Source of the DNA: Ramlibacter aurantiacus
Lineage (GTDB): Bacteria; Pseudomonadota; Gammaproteobacteria; Burkholderiales; Burkholderiaceae_C
Assembly (NCBI RefSeq): GCF_016722895.1
Contig: NZ_JAEQNA010000007.1
Location: 124,001 to 188,000, forward strand
Length of the DNA stretch: 64,000 nucleotides
Direction: 5' to 3'
Positions 47,665 through 56,375 of this stretch are shown here, piece after piece (the first letter of the stretch is position 1; every line of letters starts with the position of its first letter). Under the pieces are notes generated by a model. It had not been told where the DNA came from. It made no database searches and saw only the letters and a list, made by a program, of their open reading frames with translations. A program made the position numbers and the translations under genes.

Positions 47665-49521
47665 TCAACTCTCTTTTTGCTGCAGTGCCCACATGGCGGC
47701 GTAGCGTCCACCGCGCGCCAGGAGTTGCAGATGGGTGCCGCGCTCGATGATGCGTCCGCCATCCATCACCAGGATCTCATGCGCGTCGACCACGGTCGAC
47801 AACCGGTGGGCGATCACGAGTGCGGTCTTGTTCTGTGCCGCGCTCCGCAGCTCCGCCTGGATCGCCCGCTCGTTGGCCGAGTCGAGCGCCGAGGTGGCCT
47901 CGTCGAAGATCAGGATGGGCGGATCCTTCAGCAGCGTGCGCGCGATGGCCACGCGCTGCTTTTCGCCACCCGACAGCTTCAGTCCCCGCTCGCCGACCAT
48001 GGTCTGGTAGCCCCGGGGCGTGGACTCGATGAAGTCGTGGATGCGGGCCGCCCGGGCCGCGGCCTCCACCTCGGCCCGGCTGGCGCCGGCGCGGCCGTAG
48101 GCGATGTTGTATTCGATGGTGTCGTTGAACAGCACGGTGTCCTGCGGCACGATGCCGATCGACCGGCGCACGCTGGCCTGGGTCACCTCGCGGATGTCCT
48201 GCCCGGCGATGGTGATGCGTCCCTGCTGCACGTCATAGAACCGGAACAGCAGGCGCGCGAGGGTCGACTTGCCCGATCCGGACGGCCCCACCACCGCCAC
48301 CGTCTTGCCCGCCGGCACCTCGAAGCTCAGGTCGTGCAGGATGACGCGGGCGGGCTCGTAGCCGAAGGTCACATGCTCGAACCGAACCGCTGGGTGCTCC
48401 TGCCCTGTCAAGGGCTGTGCGCCCGGCTTGTCGGCCACCTCGCGCTCGCGCTCCATCAGCGTGAACATCTTGTCGAGGTCGGTCAGGCTCTGCTTGATCT
48501 CGCGGTACAACACGCCCAGGAAGTTCAGCGGGATGTAGAGCTGGATCATGAACGCGTTGATCATGACCAGATCACCCAAGGTCATGCGGCCTTCCGCCAC
48601 CCCTTGCGTAGCCCGCCACAGCATGGCCACCAGGGCGATGGCGATGACCAGCTGCTGCCCCGTGTTGAGCATGGAGAGCGTGGTCTGCGACTTCAGCCTC
48701 GAACGCCGGAGCAACTCCAGGCTCTGGTCGTAGCGACGTGCCTCGAATCCTTCATTGTTGAAGTACTTGACGGTCTCGTAGTTCAGCAGCGAATCGACGG
48801 CCTTGGTGTGGGCGGCCGAATCGAACTCGTTGGCTTCGCGCCGGAATTTGGTGCGCCACTCGGTCACGCTGACCGTGAAGCCCACATAGACCACCAGGGC
48901 CGCGGCGGTGATCCAGACGAACCAGATGTCGAACTTCACCGCCAGGATGCCCAGCACCAGGCCCACTTCGATCAGCGTCGGCACCACGCTGTAAAGCGAG
49001 TACGAGATGAGCGACTCGATCCCACGGACGCCCCGCTCGATGTCGCGCGTCATGCCGCCGGTCTGGCGCTCCAGGTGGAAGCGCAGGCTGAGCGAATGCA
49101 GGTGCTGGAAGGTTTGCAGCGCGATGCTGCGAGCCGCGCCCTGCGTGGCCTTGGAGAAGACCAGTTCGCGCAGCTCGGTGAAGAGGGAGGTGGACAGGCG
49201 CAGCAGGCCGTAGCCGACCAGCAGCGCGACCGGCACGGCCACCACGGCCATTGCCACGGCTGTCGCATCGCCGCCCGTGGGCAGCTGCCCACGCGAGGGC
49301 GTCATGGCGTCGACCAGTTCCTTGAGCACCAGCGGCACGCTCACGTTGGCCAGCTTGGCCACCACCATGAACAGCAGGGCCGCGAACACGCGCCAGCGGT
49401 ATTGCCACAGGTACGGCAGCAGGCGCCGCAGCGTGCCCCAGTCGCTACGGCGCTGCGACGCGGGCTGCGATGGCGCGGGAGTCAGGGGGGATGGGGATGC
49501 GAGTTCGCCGCTTCGGCGCAT
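47665..49521 (-). CDS. ABC exporter of the Atm1/heavy-metal-tolerance type
   Basis: This 618-residue half-transporter has an N-terminal six-helix membrane domain (about 35-330) fused to an ATPase. The Walker A is [15 protein letters not shown], the signature is LSGGEKQRVAIARTL, and the Walker B is ILIFDEATSALDS. The membrane domain motifs RGVRGIESL and NYETVKYFNNEGFEARRYDQSL are characteristic of Atm1-like exporters of glutathione-linked compounds. The substrate is inferred from family. Divergent from the thioesterase gene, with 44 bp between. Confidence 0.93.
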   Translation of the reverse strand: MRRSGELASPSPLTPAPSQPASQRRSDWGTLRRLLPYLWQYRWRVFAALLFMVVAKLANVSVPLVLKELVDAMTPSRGQLPTGGDATAVAMAVVAVPVALLVGYGLLRLSTSLFTELRELVFSKATQGAARSIALQTFQHLHSLSLRFHLERQTGGMTRDIERGVRGIESLISYSLYSVVPTLIEVGLVLGILAVKFDIWFVWITAAALVVYVGFTVSVTEWRTKFRREANEFDSAAHTKAVDSLLNYETVKYFNNEGFEARRYDQSLELLRRSRLKSQTTLSMLNTGQQLVIAIALVAMLWRATQGVAEGRMTLGDLVMINAFMIQLYIPLNFLGVLYREIKQSLTDLDKMFTLMEREREVADKPGAQPLTGQEHPAVRFEHVTFGYEPARVILHDLSFEVPAGKTVAVVGPSGSGKSTLARLLFRFYDVQQGRITIAGQDIREVTQASVRRSIGIVPQDTVLFNDTIEYNIAYGRAGASRAEVEAAARAARIHDFIESTPRGYQTMVGERGLKLSGGEKQRVAIARTLLKDPPILIFDEATSALDSANERAIQAELRSAAQNKTALVIAHRLSTVVDAHEILVMDGGRIIERGTHLQLLARGGRYAAMWALQQKES

Positions 49522-49565
49522 CGGGGAGAATCCAAGGCTCAGTCCAGAGACAGGAGATTGTGCCC

Positions 49566-50030
49566 ATGTCCATGAACCCAGGCGCGGCGGCGGGTCGCGG
49601 CAGCGCCGAGCCGGTGGCGTTGCCGACCGACAAGGAACTCGTGCTGAAGGTGATCCCGATGCCAGGCGACACCAACGCCAACGGCGACATCTTCGGCGGC
49701 TGGGTGATGGCGCAGGTGGACCTGGCCGGCTCGGTCATCCCGGCCCGGCTGGCTCAGGGACGCATGGCCACGGTGGCCGTGAACCAATTCATCTTCAAGC
49801 ACCCGGTGCGCGTGGGCGACATCCTGTCCTTCTACGCCGGCGTCACCCGCATCGGCCGCACCTCGGTCACGGTGCAGGTCGAGGTGTATGCCGAACGCTT
49901 CGGCAGCCAGGGTCGCTACATCCGGGTGACCGAGGCCTCGCTGACCTACGTGGCCATCGACGACCGCGGCCTGCCTCGCCCACTGCCGGCGCCGCCAGCG
50001 CCAGCGCCAGCGCCGGCCGCCGGCGCCTGA
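49566..50030 (+). CDS. yciA: Acyl-CoA thioesterase, YciA-like hotdog fold
   Basis: This 154-residue hotdog-fold enzyme hydrolyses acyl-CoA. The family signature MPGDTNANGDIFGGWVMAQVDLAG is at about 31-54, with the catalytic Asp in GDIFGG. The hotdog helix and VRVGDILSFYAGVTRIGRTS follow. The C-terminus is a Pro/Ala tail ([14 protein letters not shown]). The ATG at 49566 has AGGAG about 10 nt upstream; the ATG at 49572 is an alternative. Confidence 0.93.
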   Translation: MSMNPGAAAGRGSAEPVALPTDKELVLKVIPMPGDTNANGDIFGGWVMAQVDLAGSVIPARLAQGRMATVAVNQFIFKHPVRVGDILSFYAGVTRIGRTSVTVQVEVYAERFGSQGRYIRVTEASLTYVAIDDRGLPRPLPAPPAPAPAPAAGA

Positions 50031-50065
50031 TAACCTCGGCAGCCCGTCCTGTCCTGCGCTGCCCC

Positions 50066-51151
50066 ATGCACCCGAACGATCCGCTGCGCCCGCCCCTGCT
50101 CGAACATCGCAGCCTGCTGTGGCTGGTCGTGGGCATTTCGGCGGCGTTCGCCTTTGTCATCTGGCCCTTCATCGGGGCCGTGCTGTGGGCCGTGTTCATC
50201 GCGATCGTGTTCCAGCCGCTGCAGGCGCGAGTGCTCGCCCAGGTCGGCGGCCGGCCCAACCTGGGGGCTTTCCTCACGTTGCTGCTGATCCTGGTGATCG
50301 TCATCCTGCCGCTGATCCTGGTCACCGTGGCCATCGTGCAGGAGATTGCGGTGGTGGTGCAGAAGGTGCGTGCCGGCCAGCTCGAGCTGGGCCAGTTCGT
50401 CAGCAGCGTGTTCGACGCCTCGCCGCTGTGGCTGCGCAACATCCTCGAGCGCTTCGGGCTGGACAACCTGCCCGGCCTGCTGAACCAGCTGGCGGTGCTG
50501 CTGGCCAGCAGCGGCCAGGCCATCGCCACACGCCTGTTGAGCATCGGCCAGTACACGATCGACTTCGCGCTCGGTCTGTTCGTCATGCTCTACGTGCTGT
50601 TCTTCCTGCTGCGCGACGGGCACAAGCTCTCGCGCCGGATCGCGGTCGCCATTCCATTGAAAGAGCTCCAGGCCGAGCGGCTGCTGACCCAGTTCGCCAC
50701 CGTGGTGCGGGCCACGGTCAAGGGCAACCTCCTGATCGCGCTGGTGCAGGGCACTTTGGGTGGGCTGGCCTTCTGGGCGCTGGGGCTGCCCGGGCCGCTG
50801 CTGTGGGGCGGGGTGATGGCCCTGGCTTCGCTGATTCCGGCGGTGGGGGCGGCCCTGGTCTGGGGCCCGGTGGTGATCTGGATGTTCAGTGCCGGCCAGT
50901 TCTGGCAGGCCATCGCGCTGATCGCCTGGGGCACCCTGGTGATCGGGCTGGTGGACAACTTCCTGCGCCCGATCCTGGTGGGCAAGGACACCCGCATGCC
51001 GGACTACCTGGTGCTGGTGTCCACCCTGGGCGGCCTGGCCATGTTCGGCATCAACGGCTTCGTGATGGGACCGGTCATCGCCGCGATGTTCCTGGTGGCC
51101 TGGAATCTCCTCACGTCCATGCGGCAGCAGCAATCGGCCCTGGACGACTAG
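50066..51151 (+). CDS. AI-2E family (TqsA/PerM-like) membrane permease
   Basis: The 361-residue protein has about seven to eight hydrophobic helices, with the family pattern of paired helices at about 18-55 and 62-90, a soluble insert, and a C-terminal block around LIPAVGAALVWGPV and DNFLRPILVGKDTRMPDYLVLVSTLGG. Family members export small molecules or act in other transport; the substrate is unknown. It lies 35 bp after the thioesterase and is likely cotranscribed. Confidence 0.93.
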   Translation: MHPNDPLRPPLLEHRSLLWLVVGISAAFAFVIWPFIGAVLWAVFIAIVFQPLQARVLAQVGGRPNLGAFLTLLLILVIVILPLILVTVAIVQEIAVVVQKVRAGQLELGQFVSSVFDASPLWLRNILERFGLDNLPGLLNQLAVLLASSGQAIATRLLSIGQYTIDFALGLFVMLYVLFFLLRDGHKLSRRIAVAIPLKELQAERLLTQFATVVRATVKGNLLIALVQGTLGGLAFWALGLPGPLLWGGVMALASLIPAVGAALVWGPVVIWMFSAGQFWQAIALIAWGTLVIGLVDNFLRPILVGKDTRMPDYLVLVSTLGGLAMFGINGFVMGPVIAAMFLVAWNLLTSMRQQQSALDD

Positions 51152-51176
51152 GGACAGGCCCCGGGCGCCGAAGCCT

Positions 51177-51623
51177 TCAATCCGACGCTGCCGCGCCGGG
51201 TGGCGGCGCCTGCGTCGCAGGGGGCTCCAGGGCATCGGCATCCAGGTAGACCAGCTCCCAGGCATGGCCGTCCAGGTCGGTGAAGCCATGGCCGTACATG
51301 AAGCCATGGTCCTGCGGCGGATTGAGCGCGGCGCCGCCCGCTGCCACGGCCTTGGCGACGAGCTGGTCGACTTCGTTGCGGCTGCGGCACGACAGGGCCA
51401 CCACCACCTCGGTCGAATCGTGCGCATTGGCCACGGGCTTGCGCGTGAAGGTCTGGAAAAAGCGCTCGACCAGCAGCATGACGTAGCTGCCGTCCGAGAT
51501 CACCATGCAGGCCCCCTGCTCATTGCAGAAGCGCGGATTGAACTCGAAGCCCAGGCGCTCGAAGAACACCCGGCTGCGGGCCATGTCCCGGATCGGCAGG
51601 TTGACGAAGAGCTGGCGCTTCAC
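51177..51623 (-). CDS. VOC (glyoxalase/bleomycin-resistance) family protein
   Basis: The 148-residue protein has the two beta-alpha-beta modules of the VOC fold: KRQLFVNLPIRDMARSRVFFERLGF at the start, and GFTDLDGHAWELVYLD near the end, where Glu of WELVYL is a likely metal ligand. Substrate unknown. It starts with GTG at 51623, overlapped by the stop of a 14-codon mini-ORF that has the only strong ribosome site here, so its translation is probably coupled. Confidence 0.9.
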   Translation of the reverse strand: MKRQLFVNLPIRDMARSRVFFERLGFEFNPRFCNEQGACMVISDGSYVMLLVERFFQTFTRKPVANAHDSTEVVVALSCRSRNEVDQLVAKAVAAGGAALNPPQDHGFMYGHGFTDLDGHAWELVYLDADALEPPATQAPPPGAAASD

Positions 51624-51664
51624 GGCTGCTCCGGGCTGGGCGGCAGTTCGCCACGCAAATTCAC
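51620..51664 (-). CDS. 14-residue mini-ORF coupled to the VOC gene
   Basis: AAGGAGA lies 7 nt before a GTG at 51664. The frame reads MNLRGELPPSPEQP and its TGA overlaps the GTG start of the VOC gene (GTGA). The arrangement is that of a leader or coupling peptide. It could instead mark a recent loss of an upstream start. Confidence 0.5.
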   Translation of the reverse strand: MNLRGELPPSPEQP

Positions 51665-51757
51665 GACGGGTCTCCTTGGATGCGGTGAGCGGACGAGGGC
51701 CGGCGGCCTGACGCGGCGCTTCGGTCCCTCGGCGACAAGCGCATCCCGAAGCGACGA

Positions 51758-52525
51758 TCAGAGCTTCGAAAAGTCGGGCCTGCGCTTGTCCATGAAAGCG
51801 CCGAACGCTTCGCGTGCGGCCGGCTCGGTGAGCATCCGGGCAAAGATAGCAGCTTCGTCCTGCATGTGTTGCAGCACCAGGGCCTGCCGAGCCTGCTTCA
51901 TCAGGCGCTTGGTCTCGCGCAGCGGGACCGACGGCTTGGCCGCGAGCTTGCGCGCCTGGGCCTGAGCCAAGGCGTTCGCCTCCGAGGGTGGGACCACGCG
52001 GTTGACCAAGCCGACCTCCAGCGCGGCCTCGGCCATGAAGGGCTCACCCAGCAGCAGGGCCTCGGCCGCGCGCTGATGGCCCATCAGCTGCGGCACCAGC
52101 AGGCTGGACGCAGCCTCCGGCACCAGCCCCAGGTTGACGAAGGGCAGTGAAAAGGCCGCGTTGTCGCCGGCATAGACCAGGTCGCAGTGCAACAGCATGG
52201 TGGTGCCGATGCCAACGGCCGGGCCGCAGACGGCCGCCAGGAGCGGCTTGGGAAAGTTCGCCAGGGCCTGGAGGAAGCGGAACACCGGCGCGTCCGCAGC
52301 GGTGGGCGGGCGCTGCATGAAGTCCTCGATGTCGTTGCCGGCCGAGAACACGGTCTCGTGGCCCTGCAGCACCACCACGCGGGTGTCGTCCGCGGCCTGC
52401 GCCGCCTCCAGGGCTTGCGCCAGGCTCTGGTACATGGCGCCGGTGATCGAATTCTTGCGGGCCGGGCGGTTGAACGTGAGGGTGGTCACGCCCGCCTCGC
52501 GATGGATGAGGATGTCGTCGCTCAA
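51758..52525 (-). CDS. Enoyl-CoA hydratase/isomerase
   Basis: This 255-residue crotonase-fold enzyme hydrates 2-enoyl-CoA in beta-oxidation. The oxyanion-hole region is VFSAGNDIEDFM, and the second motif is AAVCGPAVGIGTTMLLHCDLVYAG. LGLVPEAASSLL holds a catalytic Glu. The start is TTG at 52525 (SDDILIHREAGVTTLTFNRP), with GGAGAG upstream and 15 nt after the thiolase stop. It is the last gene of the TetR-led operon. Confidence 0.94.
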   Translation of the reverse strand: MSDDILIHREAGVTTLTFNRPARKNSITGAMYQSLAQALEAAQAADDTRVVVLQGHETVFSAGNDIEDFMQRPPTAADAPVFRFLQALANFPKPLLAAVCGPAVGIGTTMLLHCDLVYAGDNAAFSLPFVNLGLVPEAASSLLVPQLMGHQRAAEALLLGEPFMAEAALEVGLVNRVVPPSEANALAQAQARKLAAKPSVPLRETKRLMKQARQALVLQHMQDEAAIFARMLTEPAAREAFGAFMDKRRPDFSKL

Positions 52526-52540
52526 GGTGCTCTCCGGTGG

Positions 52541-53746
52541 TCAGACCCGCTCGAAGATACCCGCTGCGCCCTGCCCCATGCCCACGCACATGGTGACCAT
52601 GCCCCACCGGAGTTGCTTGCGCCGCAGCGCATGGACCACGGTCGCGGCGCGCATGGCGCCGGTGGCACCCAGCGGGTGGCCGAGCGCGATGGCTCCGCCG
52701 AGCGGGTTGACCTTGGCCGGGTCCATGCCGAGCTCGCGGATGACGGCCAGCGACTGCGCGGCGAATGCTTCGTTGAGTTCGATCCAGTCGAGGTCTTGCA
52801 GCCCGATTCCCGCCAAGCGCAAGGCCACCGGCACGGCCTCGACCGGCCCGATGCCCATCACATGCGGGGGCACGCCGCGGCTGGCGTAGCTCGCGAAGCG
52901 GGCGAGTGGCGTGAGTCCGAAGCGGCGCAGCGCCGCTTCGCTGGCCAGGACCAGCGCGCCGGCGCCGTCGGAGGTTTGCGAGCTGTTGCCGGCCGTGACC
53001 GTGCCGCGCGCGGCGAACGCGGGCTTGAGCCGCGCCAGGGCTTCGGGCGTGGTGTCGGGGCGCGCTCCCTCGTCGAGTCCGACGGTGCGCGTGCTCACCC
53101 GCACCTCGGATGAGGGCAGGTCGACCGAGCGCTCGGCCACCTCGATCGGCGTGATCTCGTCGCCGAACTCGCCGCCCTTCATCGCGTCCACCGCCCGCAT
53201 GTGAGACTGCCACGCGAAGCGGTCCTGGTCCTCGCGGCTGACCCGCCAGCGCTGCGCCACCTTCTCGGCGGTCAGGCCCATGCCGTAGGCGATGCCGTAG
53301 CTCTCGATGTCGTCCACGTTGGTGAAGATGGACGGCGACAGCGAAGGCGCGTTGCCCATCATGGGCACCATGCTCATGCTCTCGGCGCCGGCGGCGATCA
53401 TCACGTCGGCCTCGCCCACGCGGATGCGGTCGGCGGCGATCTGGACCGCCGACAGGCCCGACGCGCAGAAGCGGTTGACCGTGATTCCGCCCACGGTCTT
53501 GGGCAGCTTGGCCAGCACCGCGCCGATGCGCGCGATGTTCAGCCCCTGCTGCGCCTCCGGGATGGCGCAGCCGCAGACCACGTCCTCGACCGCCTGCGGA
53601 TCGAGCGAAGGCACCTGCGCCAGCACCGCGCGCAGCACCGTGGCCAGCAAATCGTCGGGCCGCATGTGGCGGAAATAGCCGCGGTGGGAACGCCCGATGG
53701 GCGTGCGGGTGGCGGCAACGACGTAGGCGTCTTGAATAGTTTTCAT
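52541..53746 (-). CDS. fadA: Acetyl-CoA C-acyltransferase (thiolase)
   Basis: This 401-residue degradative thiolase cleaves 3-ketoacyl-CoA. The nucleophilic Cys is in NRFCASGLSAVQ. The conserved His lies in GGAIALGHPLGATGAM, and the second Cys in MVTMCVGMGQGAAG. The symbol is by function only. It is separated from the bifunctional enzyme upstream by 223 bp that contain repeat copy E. Confidence 0.94.
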   Translation of the reverse strand: MKTIQDAYVVAATRTPIGRSHRGYFRHMRPDDLLATVLRAVLAQVPSLDPQAVEDVVCGCAIPEAQQGLNIARIGAVLAKLPKTVGGITVNRFCASGLSAVQIAADRIRVGEADVMIAAGAESMSMVPMMGNAPSLSPSIFTNVDDIESYGIAYGMGLTAEKVAQRWRVSREDQDRFAWQSHMRAVDAMKGGEFGDEITPIEVAERSVDLPSSEVRVSTRTVGLDEGARPDTTPEALARLKPAFAARGTVTAGNSSQTSDGAGALVLASEAALRRFGLTPLARFASYASRGVPPHVMGIGPVEAVPVALRLAGIGLQDLDWIELNEAFAAQSLAVIRELGMDPAKVNPLGGAIALGHPLGATGAMRAATVVHALRRKQLRWGMVTMCVGMGQGAAGIFERV

Positions 53747-53882
53747 GGTCAGTTACTCACGATGCGTTGAATCACCGGGCCGTGCCACCGCAGCTGAAGG
53801 CCATCCCAGCTGCAACTGCGGAACAGCCCTCGCCAGCCCCTGGCAAGCAGGGGCCCCACAGAGGCCACCGCGCAGCGGTAGG

Positions 53883-53967
53883 CCCTTCCAGCGGCAACCG
53901 CGGAACCGGCTTTGCCGGGCCGATGGTTGTGCCCCCCTGGGGGGGCGCCGAAGGCGCTTCGGGGGGC
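53883..53967. repeat. Dispersed GC-rich hairpin repeat, family 2, copy E
   Basis: This carries the same three-stem structure as copy D: CCGCGGAACCGGCTTTGCCGG, CCCCCCTGGGGGGG and GCGCCGAAGGCGC, then G6. It ends 2 nt before the stop codon of the bifunctional beta-oxidation gene, inside the operon. It may therefore act as a processing or attenuation point rather than a full terminator. No gene is visible in the rest of the 223-bp gap. Confidence 0.8.
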
Positions 53968-53969
53968 AT

Positions 53970-56375
53970 CTAATTCCTCAGGGGCTTGCCGGTGTTCAGC
54001 ATGGCCAGGATCCGCTCCTGGGTCTTGGGATGTTCGACCAGCGAGCAGAAGGCCTCGCGCTCCAGCTTCATCAGGTACGCCTCGTCGACCAGCGTGCCTG
54101 CATCCACGTCGCCGCCGGTGACCACATGCGCCATGGCGCTGGCGATGCGAAAGTCGTGGACGCTGATGAAGCCGCCGTCGCGCATGTTCAGCAGCTGGCC
54201 CTGGATGGTCGCCTTGCCGTTGCGCCCGGCCACCGGGAACGGCCGGCGCAGCGGCGGGCGCCAGCCGGCGTCATGCAGCGCCCCGGCTTCGCGAATCGCC
54301 ACCCACAGCAGCTCGTCGCGGTGCGGCACGATGACGTCGCTGTCGAGCAGGTAACCGAGCTGACGCGACTCGAGCGCGCTGGTGCCCACCCTGGCCATGG
54401 CGGCCGCGGTGAACGGTTCGGTCAAGAAGGCGAGCAGGTCCTTGTGCGTGGACGAGCGCTGGTTCTCGGCGGCGCGGCGCGCGATGTAGGTCAGGCCGCC
54501 CGCCCCTGGAACGAGACCGACGCCCACCTCGACCAGGCCGATGTAGCTTTCGAACGCGGCGACGCGCCGGGCACAGTGCAGCGCCAGCTCGCAGCCGCCG
54601 CCCAGGGCCATGCCGCGGATCGCCGCCACCACCGGCACGGCGGCATAGCGCATGCGCAGCATCGTCTGCTGCAGGTGCTGCTGGGCGTCTTCGATGGCGG
54701 CCACACCCACCGCCATGTAGGCCGGCAGCATGGCCTGCAGGTCGGCGCCGACCGAGAACGGCTCGTCGGGCGACCACAGCACCAGCGCCTGGAAGTCCTG
54801 CTCGGCCCACTCGATGCCGCGCTGCAGCCCTTCGGCCACCTCGGGGCTGATCACGTGCATCTTGGTCTTCAAGCTGGCGATGAGCACCTCGTCGTCGAGC
54901 GTCCACAGGCGCAGGCCAGCGTCCTCGTGCACGGTTCGACCGGCCGACCGCGGGCGCGGCGCGGCGGTGCCCGACACCGCCTCAGGGAACAGCTGCCGCT
55001 GGTGCACCGGCAGCACGCGCCGCGGCTCGAAGCGGCCGGCCGCCGGGTTCCACGAGCCCTGCGCCGTGTGAACGCCGCCAGCGTCGGCCACCGGCCCCTC
55101 GAACACCCAGCGCGGCAGCGGCGCTCCGGACAGCGCACGTCCGGCGTCGATGTCCTCCTGCACCCAGTGGGCCACCTGCAGCCAGCCGGCTTCCTGCCAC
55201 AGCTCGAACGGTCCCTGCTTCATCCCGAAGCCCCAGCGCATGGCCAGGTCGACGTCCGCTGCCGTCTCGGCGATGCCCTGCAGGTGGACGGCCGCGTAGT
55301 GGAAGCTGTTGCGCAGCACGGCCCACAGGAAGCGGCCCTGCGGGCCTTTCGCATGTCGCAGCAACGCCAGGCGCTCGGCCGGCGGCTTCTTGAGCATGCG
55401 GGCGTACACCTCGTCGGCCTTTTCGCCGGCGGGGACGTACTCGCCGCGGGCGGGATCGAACCGCAGGATGTCGCGCCCGGCCTTGCGGTAGAAGCCGGCC
55501 TGGGTCTTCTGGCCGAGCCGGCCCTGGTCCAGCAGCACCTGCAGCACGGGGGGCGTGGCGTAGCTGTCGTGGAACGGATCGAGCGCCGGGTCGAGCTGCT
55601 CCTGCATGGTGCGGACCACGTGCATCAGCGTATCGAGGCCCACGACGTCGGCGGTGCGGAAGGTGCCGCTGGAAGCCCTGCCCAGCTTGCGGCCGGTGAG
55701 ATCGTCCACGACGTCGTAGCCGAGGCCGTAACGCTCGACTTCGCGCAAGGTCGCCAGCATGCCGGCGATGCCGACGCGGTTGGCGATGAAGTTGGGGGAA
55801 TCCTTGGCCCGCACCACGCCCTTGCCCAGGGTGCGGGTGGCGAAAGTTTCCAGCCGGTCGAGGATGGCCGGGTCGGTGGACCGCGTCGCGATCAGCTCGA
55901 CCAGCTGCATGTAGCGAGGCGGGTTGAAGAAGTGCATGCCGCAAAAGCGCGGGCGAAGCGGCTCGGGCAGCGCCTGCGACAAGCCGGTGATCGACAGGCC
56001 CGAGGTGTTGGTCGCCAGGATGGCCTGCGGTGCCAGGTGCGGCGCGATGCGCGCATACAGCTCGCGCTTCCAGTCCATGCGCTCGGCGATGGCCTCGATC
56101 ACCAGGTCGCATTCCCCCAGCCGGGGCAGGTGCTGGTCATAGTTGGCCGCCTCGACCAGGGCGGCTTCCTCGGCCAGCCCCAGTGGCGCGGGCTTGAGCT
56201 TCTTCAGCCCTTCGATGGCCTTGTCGACGATCCCGTTGGGCGGGCCTTCGCGCGCCGCCAGATCGAACAGGATCACCGGCACCCTCACGTTGACCAGGTG
56301 AGCCGCGATCTGCGCGCCCATGACGCCGGCTCCGAGGACTGCGACGCGACGCACGAGGAATGGGTCCGCGCTCAT
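53970..56375 (-). CDS. Bifunctional 3-hydroxyacyl-CoA dehydrogenase / enoyl-CoA hydratase (FadN type)
   Basis: The 801-residue enzyme has its domains in the reverse order to FadB: the NAD fold is first (VRRVAVLGAGVMGAQIAAHLV), with the dehydrogenase motif PRFCGMHFFNPPRYMQLVELI and C-terminal dehydrogenase domains to about 430. A crotonase domain follows at about 500-700 (AAIRGMALGGGCELALHC and VGVGLVPGAGGL). This order matches FadN/YusL-like proteins. The ATG at 56375 overlaps the acyl-CoA dehydrogenase stop (ATGA). Confidence 0.95.
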   Translation of the reverse strand: MSADPFLVRRVAVLGAGVMGAQIAAHLVNVRVPVILFDLAAREGPPNGIVDKAIEGLKKLKPAPLGLAEEAALVEAANYDQHLPRLGECDLVIEAIAERMDWKRELYARIAPHLAPQAILATNTSGLSITGLSQALPEPLRPRFCGMHFFNPPRYMQLVELIATRSTDPAILDRLETFATRTLGKGVVRAKDSPNFIANRVGIAGMLATLREVERYGLGYDVVDDLTGRKLGRASSGTFRTADVVGLDTLMHVVRTMQEQLDPALDPFHDSYATPPVLQVLLDQGRLGQKTQAGFYRKAGRDILRFDPARGEYVPAGEKADEVYARMLKKPPAERLALLRHAKGPQGRFLWAVLRNSFHYAAVHLQGIAETAADVDLAMRWGFGMKQGPFELWQEAGWLQVAHWVQEDIDAGRALSGAPLPRWVFEGPVADAGGVHTAQGSWNPAAGRFEPRRVLPVHQRQLFPEAVSGTAAPRPRSAGRTVHEDAGLRLWTLDDEVLIASLKTKMHVISPEVAEGLQRGIEWAEQDFQALVLWSPDEPFSVGADLQAMLPAYMAVGVAAIEDAQQHLQQTMLRMRYAAVPVVAAIRGMALGGGCELALHCARRVAAFESYIGLVEVGVGLVPGAGGLTYIARRAAENQRSSTHKDLLAFLTEPFTAAAMARVGTSALESRQLGYLLDSDVIVPHRDELLWVAIREAGALHDAGWRPPLRRPFPVAGRNGKATIQGQLLNMRDGGFISVHDFRIASAMAHVVTGGDVDAGTLVDEAYLMKLEREAFCSLVEHPKTQERILAMLNTGKPLRN

